Shown piece by piece: positions 26,374 to 35,542 of a stretch of 64,000 bases of DNA. Both the position numbers and the translations under genes were made by a program. The notes beneath the pieces are model-generated. The model worked only from the letters and a program-made list of their open reading frames with translations. It ran no database searches and was not told the DNA's origin. This DNA is from Caldilineaceae bacterium (GTDB lineage Bacteria; Chloroflexota; Anaerolineae; Caldilineales; Caldilineaceae), in the NCBI GenBank assembly GCA_022827195.1, contig JAJDTL010000024.1:1-64000 (forward strand), written 5' to 3'. The stretch's first letter is position 1. The number at the start of each line of letters is the position of its first letter.

Positions 26374-27258
26374 CTATTTTTCGATCAGGGCGCGCGGGTC
26401 GAGCGCGTCGCGCAGCGCGTCGCCGATGAAGTTGATGCACAGAACGGTGAGCGTGATCATGAAGCCGGCCGGCAGCCACATCCAGGGCCTCTTTTCGAGG
26501 TTGTCGAGCGAGCGCACCGCGCCGACGACGTTGCCCCAACTCGCGGTCGGCTCCTGCACGCCAAGACCGAGGAAACTGAGCGAGGTCTCGGTCAGGATCG
26601 CGCCCGGCAGGCTGAATGCGAGCTGGACAACAAGGTAGGGGACGACGTTGGGGAGAACGTGGCGCAGAACGATCTTTCTCTGCGTCACACCGATGCTGCG
26701 CGCCGCCATGACAAAATCCTCTTCGCGCAGCGACAGGATCTGTCCGCGCACGAAGCGGTAGATTTCGCCCCAGCCGAGCAGGCCGAGGACGATCATGGTG
26801 ACGACGATGTTGGGGTCGCCGGTAAGCGCGGCGATGCTGATGACAATGATCAGCGCCGGCATGGCGTTTACGATCTCCATCGTCCGCTGCAGGATGACGT
26901 CGACCGCGCCGCCGGCGTAGCCGGAGATGGCGCCGGCCACGATGCCGATGGTGAAGAGGATGCCGGTGATGACGAGTGAAACGGAGAGTGATACGCGGCC
27001 CCCGTAGAGCACGCGCGCCCAGACATCGCGACCGACACGGTCGGTGCCCAGCAAGTGGTCGGCGTCGGGCGAAGCGAAACGATTCATGACGTCAAGATAA
27101 ATAGGGCCGTGGGGGGCAAGAAGGGGCGCGGCAATGACCAGCAGGAGAATGGCCGCGAGAACGACAGTGCTCGCAATCGCTAGGCGGTGACGGCGAAAGC
27201 GTGCCCAGGCGCGTGAACTGAGTGTTTCGGTTGGCTCTTCGATCTGCAGTACAGCCAA
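26374..27258 (-). CDS. Peptide-type ABC importer permease (DppC/OppC family)
   Basis: A 294-residue permease of the oligopeptide/nickel class. The N-terminal membrane helix is followed by LLGTDRVGRDVWARVLYGGR, a family hallmark. The EAA-like loop RSIGVTQRKIVLRHVLPNV and the end TLTVLCINFIGDALRDALDP are typical. It starts two bases after the DppB-type gene. No ATPase genes accompany it. Confidence 0.92.
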   Translation of the reverse strand: MAVLQIEEPTETLSSRAWARFRRHRLAIASTVVLAAILLLVIAAPLLAPHGPIYLDVMNRFASPDADHLLGTDRVGRDVWARVLYGGRVSLSVSLVITGILFTIGIVAGAISGYAGGAVDVILQRTMEIVNAMPALIIVISIAALTGDPNIVVTMIVLGLLGWGEIYRFVRGQILSLREEDFVMAARSIGVTQRKIVLRHVLPNVVPYLVVQLAFSLPGAILTETSLSFLGLGVQEPTASWGNVVGAVRSLDNLEKRPWMWLPAGFMITLTVLCINFIGDALRDALDPRALIEK

Positions 27259-27260
27259 TC

Positions 27261-28253
27261 TTATCTCTCCAGGCGCACGCGCGGGTCAACCATGGTGTAG
27301 ACCACGTCGGTCAACAGGATTACGACGATGCTCAGGAGGGAGCTGATCATGACCAGGCCCATAATCACCGGGTAGTCGCGTTCCCTGACCACGCGGATGA
27401 ACAGGAGGCCCAGCCCGGGCCAGGCGAAGACGGTCTCGACGATGACCGAGCCGCCGAACAGCCACATGATCATCCCGCCAACCAGCGTGGTGACGGGGAT
27501 GAGGCAGTTGCGCAGGGCGTGCTTGAGCATGACGAGTTTTTCTGACAGCCCCTTGGCACGGGCAGTACGGATATAGTCCTCGCCCATCACCTCGAGCATG
27601 GCGGTGCGGGTGATGCGCATGATGTAGGGCAGCCCGCCGAAACTGAGCGTGGCGGCCGGCAGGATCAGGTGGCGTAGGCGGTCCCAAAGTGAAAAGGGCA
27701 TGCCCACGGTTTCATAGCCGCTGGTCGGCAGCCAGCCGAGCACGAGCGCGAAAATGTAGATCAGGAGCATGGCGAGGAAGAAGCCGGGCATGCTGACGTA
27801 GAAAAAGGAGAAGAAGGCGGCGGTGTAGTCAAAGAGCGAGTATTTCCTCACCGCCTGGAGCACGCCCAACGCGACCCCGAGAAAGGTACTCAAGGCAATG
27901 CTGAGGAGGTTCAGCTGGACCGACGGCCAGGTGAAGTCGCCGATGATCTCGGAAACGGGGATTTTGGAGACCATCGAGCGCCCTAGATTGCCGCGCGCCA
28001 GTTCGCCCAGCCAGAAAACGTAGCGCACATACCACGGGCGATTGAGGCCGCGAATTTCGCGCTGCGTTTCGATCATCTTATCCAGCTTCTCCATCGTCAT
28101 ACGCGACCCGGCGCCGGAGGTGGCGAGGATGGGGTTCATCATCAGGGTGACGGGGTCGCCGGGCGCGAAGCTATAGAGAGCGAAGTTGACCAGGCTGATG
28201 ACAAACAGGACCGGGACCATCAGCATCAGGCGCTTGACGAGATACCTGCCCAC
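27261..28253 (-). CDS. Peptide-type ABC importer permease (DppB/OppB family)
   Basis: A 330-residue permease opening with MGRYLVKRLMLMVPVLFVIS and FAPGDPVTLM, the DppB start pattern. TARAKGLSEKLVMLKHALRN is the cytoplasmic ATPase-contact loop, and VETVFAWPGLGLLFI is the conserved late block. It lies about 120 bases after the binding protein and is followed tightly by the DppC partner. Confidence 0.92.
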   Translation of the reverse strand: MGRYLVKRLMLMVPVLFVISLVNFALYSFAPGDPVTLMMNPILATSGAGSRMTMEKLDKMIETQREIRGLNRPWYVRYVFWLGELARGNLGRSMVSKIPVSEIIGDFTWPSVQLNLLSIALSTFLGVALGVLQAVRKYSLFDYTAAFFSFFYVSMPGFFLAMLLIYIFALVLGWLPTSGYETVGMPFSLWDRLRHLILPAATLSFGGLPYIMRITRTAMLEVMGEDYIRTARAKGLSEKLVMLKHALRNCLIPVTTLVGGMIMWLFGGSVIVETVFAWPGLGLLFIRVVRERDYPVIMGLVMISSLLSIVVILLTDVVYTMVDPRVRLER

Positions 28254-28372
28254 AAGCTACGCCTTTCGCACAAGTCGGGCAGGCGGTCGGCGTCGCGCCA
28301 ACCACCTGTCCGGTTCAGCATGGAAGCGGCGGGCGCCCGCCGCGCCCGCCATAGTTGATCGTTCTGCGCCGG

Positions 28373-30073
28373 CTACTCTTTGAGGTACCAGTCGGCGGCG
28401 TTGAAGGAGGTGTCTCCCAGGCTGGGATTCCAGATGAAGTTGCCGACCTTGTCGCTGACCAGATGGCAAAGCGGGTCCTGCGTAACCCACAGGTAGGGCA
28501 GCTCGTCGTTCATGATCGCCGAAATCTTCCAGGCAATCTCTTGCGCCGCTTCAGGATCGATGGTCGCGGCCGACATGCTCACCAGTTCATCCAGCTCCTC
28601 GTTGCAGTAGGCGGTCCACTCCGAGTAGACGCCGCCGCAATTCCAGTGCGCGGCGACCAGGGCGGGGTGGCTGCCGTCGTAACCGGCCTCGGCCCAGAGG
28701 TCCATGTTGCCTTCGCGCATGATTTCGATGAAGGCGCTGTACTTGACATGGATGATCTTGACCTTGATGCCGGCCTCGCCCAGCGCCTGCTGCACATAGG
28801 CGGCGATCGGGTCTTCGCCTTCTGCATGGCTCTGGAAGATGATCTCGCGATCGAAGTCCCATCCCACCTCTTCGAGGATGGCGCGGGCCTTGTCCGGGTC
28901 ATGCTCGTAGGGATTGACGTTGGGGTTGGCGGCCCAGTCGGGGAAGTTCACCGGCGAGGTGATTGGCTGGCCCAGACCTTCCCATCTGAGAATATTGAGC
29001 ACGTCGCGGTCAATCGCGTGCATCATCGCCTGCCGGACCCGTTTGTCAAAGAGGTACTCCTTGCGGCCGTTGACGCCGATGCCGCCGAAAGAGGGTGAAG
29101 GATTGCAGGTCAGGGTTGCGCCGTCCATTTCGCTGGCGCGCTGCAGGATATCACCGCCCGCGCGTTCCAGGATCTCCAGTTCGCCCGCTTCCACCTTGGC
29201 GATGGCCGCTTCCGGCGACAGATTCTGGAACATGATGATCTTGTCGACGTTGGCTTCGTGCAGGTAGGGCAGGTCCAGCCAGTAAGGGCGTACCGCTTCG
29301 AGCTCGATGTACTGCGTCTCCTTATACTCGACCAGGCGGAACGGTCCCGAGTGTACGTCCGAGTGGGCGTTCCAGGGGTGGGCCTCGATTTCTTCTGTCG
29401 AGGTGCTGTGTTCGTAAATGTGGGCGGGCGCGATCGAGCGGTAGAGCAGGCGGGCGAAGGTGACATCGGGTTGAACAAGCTGGAAGCGCACGGTGTGGTC
29501 GTCGATCACCTCGATGCCGGTGACCTCGTCTGCCGAGCCTTCGGCGAATGCGACATAGCCTTCGATCAGGTTGCCGTCGAGGAAACCCCAGCCTCCGGCC
29601 GTCATGTCGAGGAAACCGGGCGTGAGGAAGCGCTCATAGGTCCACTTGACGTCGTGGGCGGTCAGGGGGACGCCGTCGCTCCACTGGGCCGCGGCCGGCA
29701 GGTGGAAGGTGACGCTTGTGGCGTCATCACTAACCTCGAAGCTCTCGGCCAGATAGGGGTCCATGCCGCCCGAGGTGTTGTGGATGACGAGGCCGGGCCA
29801 GACCAGCTTCATGGTGTTGTGCCAGGCGGTCGTCTCGTAGAACCACAGGGGTGAGAAGTAGGTCGTGCGGCCGCCGGAGCCCTTGTAGCGGATGATGCCG
29901 CCCTGGGGAACGCCGCCTTCGGCCATTTCCGCATCGGCCGCGGGGGCTTCGGTCTCGGGTGCGGCGGGCGCAGCGGGTTGTGCACATGCGGCCGCGGCCA
30001 CGCTCGCCGCGGTGAATGCTGACACCTTCAAAAACTGCCGGCGAGAAATCCTGTCGTTCATCTTGCCCTCCAT
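28373..30073 (-). CDS. Peptide-type ABC importer solute-binding lipoprotein (family 5)
   Basis: A 566-residue extracellular binding protein of the DppA/OppA/SBP_bac_5 family. The signal ISRRQFLKVSAFTAASVA ends in Ala-Ala-Ala-Ala-Cys30 (lipobox-like). The mature start is Ala/Pro/Glu-rich. Typical blocks are LAESFEVSDDATSVTFHL and DGVPLTAHDVKWTYERFL. The ATG at 30073 is chosen for GGAGAGGAG upstream; an ATG at 30061 is possible. Its promoter is at 30354-30382. Despite the name, the family also carries oligosaccharides, and the downstream sialidase-like genes suggest a glycan or glycopeptide ligand. Confidence 0.92.
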   Translation of the reverse strand: MEGKMNDRISRRQFLKVSAFTAASVAAAACAQPAAPAAPETEAPAADAEMAEGGVPQGGIIRYKGSGGRTTYFSPLWFYETTAWHNTMKLVWPGLVIHNTSGGMDPYLAESFEVSDDATSVTFHLPAAAQWSDGVPLTAHDVKWTYERFLTPGFLDMTAGGWGFLDGNLIEGYVAFAEGSADEVTGIEVIDDHTVRFQLVQPDVTFARLLYRSIAPAHIYEHSTSTEEIEAHPWNAHSDVHSGPFRLVEYKETQYIELEAVRPYWLDLPYLHEANVDKIIMFQNLSPEAAIAKVEAGELEILERAGGDILQRASEMDGATLTCNPSPSFGGIGVNGRKEYLFDKRVRQAMMHAIDRDVLNILRWEGLGQPITSPVNFPDWAANPNVNPYEHDPDKARAILEEVGWDFDREIIFQSHAEGEDPIAAYVQQALGEAGIKVKIIHVKYSAFIEIMREGNMDLWAEAGYDGSHPALVAAHWNCGGVYSEWTAYCNEELDELVSMSAATIDPEAAQEIAWKISAIMNDELPYLWVTQDPLCHLVSDKVGNFIWNPSLGDTSFNAADWYLKE

Positions 30074-30353
30074 TTTCTCCTCTCCTTTGCGAGCTGTTCT
30101 CAGTTCAGGGACGGTGAAAGGTGTTTCACGCAAGATATCGCGTCACGTGTCCTCCCAGTGTGCGTCGGAAGGTCTGCCGTTTCAGTGGTTTTCGGGAATC
30201 AGATTCGGGATGATTGCGGTATTTGCGGCGCTCCCCTCTCCTGTCGTGCACTGCTGCGCGGCGGGACTCTGCATGAGGGAACTGCGGTCTGCAGATGTTT
30301 CGGAACGGAGCCTGATGACCGAGGACAGCCTTGTCGGTCGACTGTCTGGGCGG

Positions 30354-30382
30354 ATGCTAACATTTATATATCGACTTGTCAA
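30354..30382 (-). promoter_or_regulatory. Promoter with extended -10 for the peptide-type importer
   Basis: On the minus strand: TTGACA (30382-30377), a 17-base AT-rich spacer and TAGCAT (30359-30354), preceded by TGT. The leader to the binding-protein ATG is about 275 bases. Confidence 0.65.
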
Positions 30383-30412
30383 CGCGAGATTCGGGGGACG
30401 GAATTGGGTCTA

Positions 30413-30441
30413 TTGCGGTTTGGTCTGCGGTCAAATATACT
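30413..30441 (+). promoter_or_regulatory. Promoter for the PhyH/oxidoreductase operon
   Basis: TTGCGG (30413-30418), a 17-base spacer and TATACT (30436-30441). It is divergent from the importer promoter, with 30 bases between the two -35 boxes, so one regulator could serve both. Confidence 0.55.
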
Positions 30442-30711
30442 GCTTTTAGTTTTCAGCAGACCCCTAGGTAAAATCGGGTGTGTGAGGTCCCGCTTCGCGT
30501 GTGGTTGCGGCCAGTCTTCGTCCTCGATTGCATTGCGGCGAACGCCGGCCCTGAGGCGCCGGGAGACGAACTGCAGTGGGCCCGTGGGTAGGGAGTGTGC
30601 AGAGCGACGGTGAATGGCGCAAAGAGGAGAGGAAAAAGGTCTTGGTGCGGACCGCCCGCGGTCTCGCGTTTCTTCGGCGGAGCAAGCAGGAATCGGCCAA
30701 GGGAGGGACGG

Positions 30712-31749
30712 ATGCCTGGTTCGACTTTCACCCCATTTGAGTTTTCCGACCACAAGAATGAGGATGCCGCAACCCTGCAGGCCAGGTTCGCGCAGAGCGG
30801 CTATCTCTTTTTCAGGAATCTGATCGACCGCGCCCGCGTCGAAGAGGTACGCGACCGCGTCATCGGCGCGCTCAAGGCCCACGGATTCGTGAACGAAGAG
30901 GCGATCTCGCAGCCGACCTGGTCGGGCAAGTGGCCGGAGACGAACGAGCTCTCGCCCGACGGCGCGGTCACGGCCGACATTGTGGCGCTGGGCCTGCTGG
31001 AAGAGCTGGCGCGGGCGCCTGAACTGATGAAGCTGCTGGGCAGGGTGCTCGGCGGCGAGGTCTTCTGCTGGCTGGACAACAAGACGCGCATCCGCATGAT
31101 GCTGAGCGGCAAGAAGAGCATGCAGTCGGCCGACGGCCCCAAGTTTTCCTTCACGACGCCGGGCCACCAGGACTACTACTTCTTCCGGCCGGTCGAGTTC
31201 TGCACCGTCTGGATCCCGCTCATGGATATCGACGAGACCGTGGGCGGGCTGGCGCTGGGCAAGGGCTCGAAGCACGAAGGGCTGCACGAAGTCTGGTGGA
31301 AGGGCAAGGACTACCTCGGCGTGGCCGAGAGCCCTGTGCAGGCGGAAGAGTGGCGCGCCGACGGCGGCGTGGTCGTGGCCGGCACCGTCAAAGGGGGCAA
31401 TGAAGGACGGGCGTGGCTGCGTTCCGATTTCAGGATGGGCGATGCGCTGATCTTCCACCCGCTGATGATGCACGCCGGCATCGCCAACGACTCCGACATG
31501 GTCAGGATTTCGGCCGACTTCCGCTACCAGAAGCAGGGGACGCAGACACACTGGGAGTCGCATACCGACATGGTGGAGTCTGTGCGCTATTTCGGTGAGG
31601 TCTTCCGATGCCTGGACGATCTTGGCGTCGAGCCCGGCGGCGTCTACGAGAGAGTGTGGGAGACGCTGCGGCTGGAGGGACCGGGCCAGCAGGCGCACTA
31701 TTCGGTGGCGGCGCGGGTGGAAAAGGTCCTGGGGCAGATGGCGGGCTGA
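30712..31749 (+). CDS. Phytanoyl-CoA dioxygenase family protein (PhyH-1)
   Basis: A 345-residue Fe(II)/2-oxoglutarate-type oxygenase. The metal-binding pair is His-x-Asp in PGHQDYYFF, the distal His lies in FHPLMMHAG, and the Arg of MVRISADFRY may bind 2-oxoglutarate. It hydroxylates an unknown organic substrate. The ATG at 30712 follows AAGGGAGGGA; an upstream extension lacks similarity. It leads a run of catabolic genes (Gfo/Idh/MocA, PIG-L, cysteine hydrolase, two more PhyH) and is more distant from the other PhyH proteins in the window. Confidence 0.88.
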   Translation: MPGSTFTPFEFSDHKNEDAATLQARFAQSGYLFFRNLIDRARVEEVRDRVIGALKAHGFVNEEAISQPTWSGKWPETNELSPDGAVTADIVALGLLEELARAPELMKLLGRVLGGEVFCWLDNKTRIRMMLSGKKSMQSADGPKFSFTTPGHQDYYFFRPVEFCTVWIPLMDIDETVGGLALGKGSKHEGLHEVWWKGKDYLGVAESPVQAEEWRADGGVVVAGTVKGGNEGRAWLRSDFRMGDALIFHPLMMHAGIANDSDMVRISADFRYQKQGTQTHWESHTDMVESVRYFGEVFRCLDDLGVEPGGVYERVWETLRLEGPGQQAHYSVAARVEKVLGQMAG

Positions 31750-31794
31750 CGGTCGATATTCTTCCTTCAACGACAACCGGCAGGGGAAAGGCCT

Positions 31795-32919
31795 GTGACC
31801 AGACCGATACGAATGGCATTTGTTGGCCTGGGTAGCTGCCTGCAGACGATGTTCGGGCCCGTGTTGCGGCTGGCTGAAGGTCTGGAAGTGGTCGCGGTTG
31901 TAGACAGCAGCGCGGAGAGGCTGGTTGAGGCGCGTGAGATGTACGGCCTGGACAACGGCTACCTCTCGCTGGATGAGTGCCTGGAAAAGGAGGAGCTGGA
32001 CGCGGCCCTGATCGGGACGCCGGTATTCGAACACGTCGGCCACGCGGTCGCCTGCGCCGAACGGGGCGTGCACGTGCTGCTGGAGAAGCCGATGGCGCGC
32101 TCGCCGCGCGAGTGTGATGAAATCATCGACGCGCACGCGAAGGCGGGCACCGTGCTGATGATGGCCTTCATGAAGCGCTTCAACCGTTCGATGCGCAAGG
32201 TGACGGAGTTGATCGAGGGCGGCGCAATCGGCGCGGTGATGGGCATCCGCCACAACTGGGACTGGGGCCCGGACGAGAGCGGCTGGGTCGACCCGGGCTG
32301 GCGCGGTTCGGTACGGACGTGGGGCGGCCAGTGGCAGGACCACGGCTCGCACAGCGTGAACCTGTCGCAGTGGTGGGCCGGCCCGATCCGGTCGGTGACG
32401 GCGTTCTTCGATATCACGGGACCCTACCCGGAGGTCGAGAACGACTACATCGTCGTCTGCACGCACGAATCAGGCGCGCGCAGCACGCACGCGGCCACGC
32501 GCTATTTTCACCGCCGCGGCGAGGAGCGCTACCTCGTCTTCGGCGAGACGGGCACAGTCGAGACGAGACACGAAGCCGATGTCTTCCGCTACACGACGCC
32601 CCACGAGATCAGGCTGCACCGCTATGGAAGGGTGGAGGAGAACCACAGGCCGAAACACAGCCGCAACTGGCAGGTGGAGAGCGAGTTGCATAGCCAGTAC
32701 AAGGTCGAGCTTGAGCATTTCGTGGCGTGCGTGCGCAACGGCAAGTCGCCGATGACGGACGGAGCGATGGGGCGGGCCGCGGTCGAGGTGACGAGCGCGG
32801 CCTATCTGTCGGCGCTCGAGCGGCGCGAGGTAACGCTGCCGCTGACCGAGGAGCCGGACTACGAATACTTCTTCCGTCATGTTGCGCCGCAACGGACGCC
32901 GGCGCGCTATGCCGGTTAG
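31795..32919 (+). CDS. Gfo/Idh/MocA family oxidoreductase
   Basis: A 374-residue NAD(P)-dependent sugar/inositol-type dehydrogenase. The Rossmann N-terminus reads FVGLGSCLQTMFGPVL (GxGxxx-type). VLLEKPMARSPREC holds the catalytic Lys-Pro of the family. The C-terminal beta-sheet domain begins near residue 125. The GTG start follows GGGGAAAGG. It lies 45 bases after PhyH-1. The substrate is unknown; relatives oxidise or epimerise sugar hydroxyls. Confidence 0.9.
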   Translation: MTRPIRMAFVGLGSCLQTMFGPVLRLAEGLEVVAVVDSSAERLVEAREMYGLDNGYLSLDECLEKEELDAALIGTPVFEHVGHAVACAERGVHVLLEKPMARSPRECDEIIDAHAKAGTVLMMAFMKRFNRSMRKVTELIEGGAIGAVMGIRHNWDWGPDESGWVDPGWRGSVRTWGGQWQDHGSHSVNLSQWWAGPIRSVTAFFDITGPYPEVENDYIVVCTHESGARSTHAATRYFHRRGEERYLVFGETGTVETRHEADVFRYTTPHEIRLHRYGRVEENHRPKHSRNWQVESELHSQYKVELEHFVACVRNGKSPMTDGAMGRAAVEVTSAAYLSALERREVTLPLTEEPDYEYFFRHVAPQRTPARYAG

Positions 32920-32995
32920 GTGCGGACCTGAACGTTGCCAATCCATGCCGGCGCGGGCAGCGCGCCCGGCTACACCGCTTGAGGAGAGATGATCG

Positions 32996-33859
32996 ATGGC
33001 TGAACCCCTGCGAATCCTTTCGGTCGGCGCGCATCCGGCCGACATTTTCGACCAGTCGGGTGGCACGATGGCGCATCACGCGGCGCGCGGCGACTATGTC
33101 GGCTGCGTCGTTCTGACGCACGGCGCGCGCGTGCATGACAAGGTGATCAGCGACGAGATGCACCACCGCAGCGAAGTGCCCGAGGCCGACGAGCTCCAGT
33201 CGCTGATGGCGGAGCGTTCCGACGTCAAGGCCGGGGAGGCGGTCAGGGCCTGCAACCTGCTGGGCGTGGAGGACGTCTATTTCTTCGGCGCGGATGACGC
33301 CGTCCTGCTCGTCACCGATGAACTGGTGCGGCGGCTGGCGCGGCTGTTCCGGCAGCTCAAGCCGGACCTGGTCCTGACCCACTTTCCCAAGGAGGGCGAC
33401 GGCCTGACGAACGCGCACGCGACGGCCGGGCAGATTGTGCTGCATGCGATGGCGCTGGCGGGCGGCGTCGACCCGGGCGACCGCAACCCGCCGCACAAGG
33501 CGGCGCAGGTCTTCTTTTTCGGAACTGGCGCGGCCGCGATCCCGCGCTCTGTGTGGCAGTCAGAGGGCGGATACTACAACGACCTCTTCATCGACATCAC
33601 CGACGTGGTCGATAAGAAGCTGGCCGCGCTCGACTGCCTGGTCAGCCAGGGGTACGGCGGCGCCTACGCGCGCAAGCGCATCGAGACGAGCGACGGCGCC
33701 TTCGGCATGGCCGGCGGCGTCGCCTATGCCGAGGGGTTCATCAAGCTGAACGCGGAGACGCATGACTTCCTGCCTGTGACCCCGCGGGCGATGGCCGCGG
33801 CGCGTGCGTCCGACCATGAGCTGATTGAGGAGAGGTCGTACCGGGTTCGGGTCGATTAG
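32996..33859 (+). CDS. PIG-L/LmbE-family deacetylase with AHPAD variant motif
   Basis: A 287-residue protein of the zinc N-deacetylase family that removes acetyl groups from N-acetylglucosamine-type sugars. The canonical AHPDD motif reads AHPAD here: the zinc-binding His and second Asp are kept, but the first Asp, the general base in characterised members, is Ala. A later histidine cluster is present (THFPKEGDGLTNAHATAG). The ATG follows GAGGAGAG. Either another residue serves as base or the protein has a different activity. Confidence 0.85.
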   Translation: MAEPLRILSVGAHPADIFDQSGGTMAHHAARGDYVGCVVLTHGARVHDKVISDEMHHRSEVPEADELQSLMAERSDVKAGEAVRACNLLGVEDVYFFGADDAVLLVTDELVRRLARLFRQLKPDLVLTHFPKEGDGLTNAHATAGQIVLHAMALAGGVDPGDRNPPHKAAQVFFFGTGAAAIPRSVWQSEGGYYNDLFIDITDVVDKKLAALDCLVSQGYGGAYARKRIETSDGAFGMAGGVAYAEGFIKLNAETHDFLPVTPRAMAAARASDHELIEERSYRVRVD

Positions 33860-33904
33860 GCGGCGGCCTATGGCCGTGCAGGAACTGACCGGAGGGCGTA
33901 GGGC

Positions 33905-34582
33905 ATGAAACGTGTCATCGGCGTCGACGTGCTGACGACAGTCGAGGAGCTGGCGGCGCCGGACAGGACGGCGGTGCTGGTGATCGACGTTCAAAACGCC
34001 TGCTTTAACTCGGTCGCCGGTTTTGAGGGCAACGGCGCCGGCGGGGATGCGGAGATCGCCAACATGACGCCGATCATTCCCAGGATCGGGCGGCTGCTGG
34101 CGGCGGCACGGGAAAGAGGCGTCCTCATCGCCTACACGGAGTTTGTTCACCGCAACAGGCTGGGCGTGAAGCTGATGGACGGCCCCAACAACTACTGCGT
34201 GCGCAACAACCCGGACCAGCCCGACGTGGTCGAAGGCAGTAGGGAGGCGCGCACCGTTGACGAACTGGCGCCGCAGGAAGGCGACGTCGTCATCACCAAA
34301 AGCCGGGGCAGCGCCTTCTATCAGACTCCGCTCGACAGTATTCTGAAGGCGCGCGGCATTGGAACCGTGCTGCTGACGGGCGTGCTGAGCGCGGGTTGTG
34401 TGCTGTTCACGGCCGCGGACGCCATGCACCACGGCTACTACCCGCTGGTCGTGCGCGACTGCGCGGCCTCCTATTCGCTGGAGGCGCACAGGCAGGCCCT
34501 GATCTGGATGGAGACACAGTTTCCCGTCTTCGACCTGCGGGAGGTGCTGGCGGTCTGGGAGGGGCAGGAACGGGAGAGTTGA
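33905..34582 (+). CDS. Cysteine hydrolase of the isochorismatase family
   Basis: A 225-residue alpha/beta hydrolase. The catalytic triad is visible: Asp in VLVIDVQNA, Lys in VITKSRGSAF and Cys in GVLSAGCVLFTAADA. Members cleave amides such as N-carbamoylsarcosine, nicotinamide or biuret, or vinyl ethers. It lies 45 bases after the PIG-L gene and about 60 bases before the next PhyH gene. The substrate is unknown. Confidence 0.88.
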   Translation: MKRVIGVDVLTTVEELAAPDRTAVLVIDVQNACFNSVAGFEGNGAGGDAEIANMTPIIPRIGRLLAAARERGVLIAYTEFVHRNRLGVKLMDGPNNYCVRNNPDQPDVVEGSREARTVDELAPQEGDVVITKSRGSAFYQTPLDSILKARGIGTVLLTGVLSAGCVLFTAADAMHHGYYPLVVRDCAASYSLEAHRQALIWMETQFPVFDLREVLAVWEGQERES

Positions 34583-34640
34583 ATGCGCGTGAATCGCGGG
34601 GTTTTCGGTGCGTTGAAAATACATTCCAATGGAGGCTGCC

Positions 34641-35456
34641 ATGGTTGCTACCTGTGAAAACGTGGACTTCGAACTGAAACTGGACGAGTTCAAGATCAAC
34701 GGGTACGTTGTTTTCGAAGACATGATCCCGCATGAAAAGCTGGACCGGATTCGCGAGGCCTTCATGCCGCTGGTCGAGCACATCAAGGCGCGCGACACCG
34801 AGGTTACCGACGTCGAGACGGGCGACGTGCGCGTCGGTATGGGGCGGCAGCAGTTCAAGAACCGCTACACGGTGACAATTCCGTGGGTCGAGCCGTTCGC
34901 CGACCCGGAGATCTACGAGCATCCGGTGATGCTCGAATTCCTCGACCGCTACTGGGGGACCGACGAGTACGTGATCTCCTGCTACCACTCGAACAATCCC
35001 TATCCCGGCAGCGAGATGCAGCCCTGGCACCGCGATACGGGGCTGGCCAGGTTCATTCCGCACGTCGGCCTGGAGAACTGTCCGGTGGTGGGGGTGAAGT
35101 TTCCGCTGGCCGACACGTCGGAGGAGAACGGCAGCATCGAGGTGCTGCCCAGCACACAGTACCTGGCGGACCCGAGCATGGAGGGCCGTTACAACGAGGT
35201 GCTGCTGCGCGGCAGTTTTCCGTCGGCGCAGCGACTGAACCTGAAGAAGGGCTCGATGTGGGTGCAGGACGTGCGTATGCTGCACCGGGGCACGCCCAAC
35301 CGCACGGACACGGTGCGCCCGGAGTTGGTCGTCTGCTACTGCCGCTCCTGGTTCAGCATCGCGCAGACCGTCGAAATGCCCTGTACGACCTATCACGCCC
35401 TTTCGGACCGGGGCCAGAGGATGCTGCACCGGCGCAGGCCGGTCGACTGGGACTGA
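34641..35456 (+). CDS. Phytanoyl-CoA dioxygenase family protein (PhyH-2)
   Basis: A 271-residue PhyH protein. The iron ligands are His-x-Asp in QPWHRDTGL and the distal His in MLHRGTPNR, with its Arg. The N-terminal block FKINGYVVFEDMIPHEKLDR is shared with PhyH-3 and PhyH-4, showing recent paralogy. The ATG at 34641 is preferred over 34629 because GGAGG lies between them at the right distance. Confidence 0.88.
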   Translation: MVATCENVDFELKLDEFKINGYVVFEDMIPHEKLDRIREAFMPLVEHIKARDTEVTDVETGDVRVGMGRQQFKNRYTVTIPWVEPFADPEIYEHPVMLEFLDRYWGTDEYVISCYHSNNPYPGSEMQPWHRDTGLARFIPHVGLENCPVVGVKFPLADTSEENGSIEVLPSTQYLADPSMEGRYNEVLLRGSFPSAQRLNLKKGSMWVQDVRMLHRGTPNRTDTVRPELVVCYCRSWFSIAQTVEMPCTTYHALSDRGQRMLHRRRPVDWD

Positions 35457-35542
35457 GGCTTTGCCGGAACGAACGTAAGGTGTATGCCTGAGTTCAATCT
35501 ATCGAGTTGGACCGTGAGCCGCACAAGCAAAGGAGGGTTGAG

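Larger units (their letters stand above)
30074..30711. other. Divergent intergenic region with two promoters
   Basis: About 640 bases between the minus-strand importer and the plus-strand PhyH operon. Back-to-back promoters lie at 30354-30382 (minus) and 30413-30441 (plus), each leaving a leader of about 270-280 bases. A T-rich motif copy lies near 30447. No gene is seen. Confidence 0.6.
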
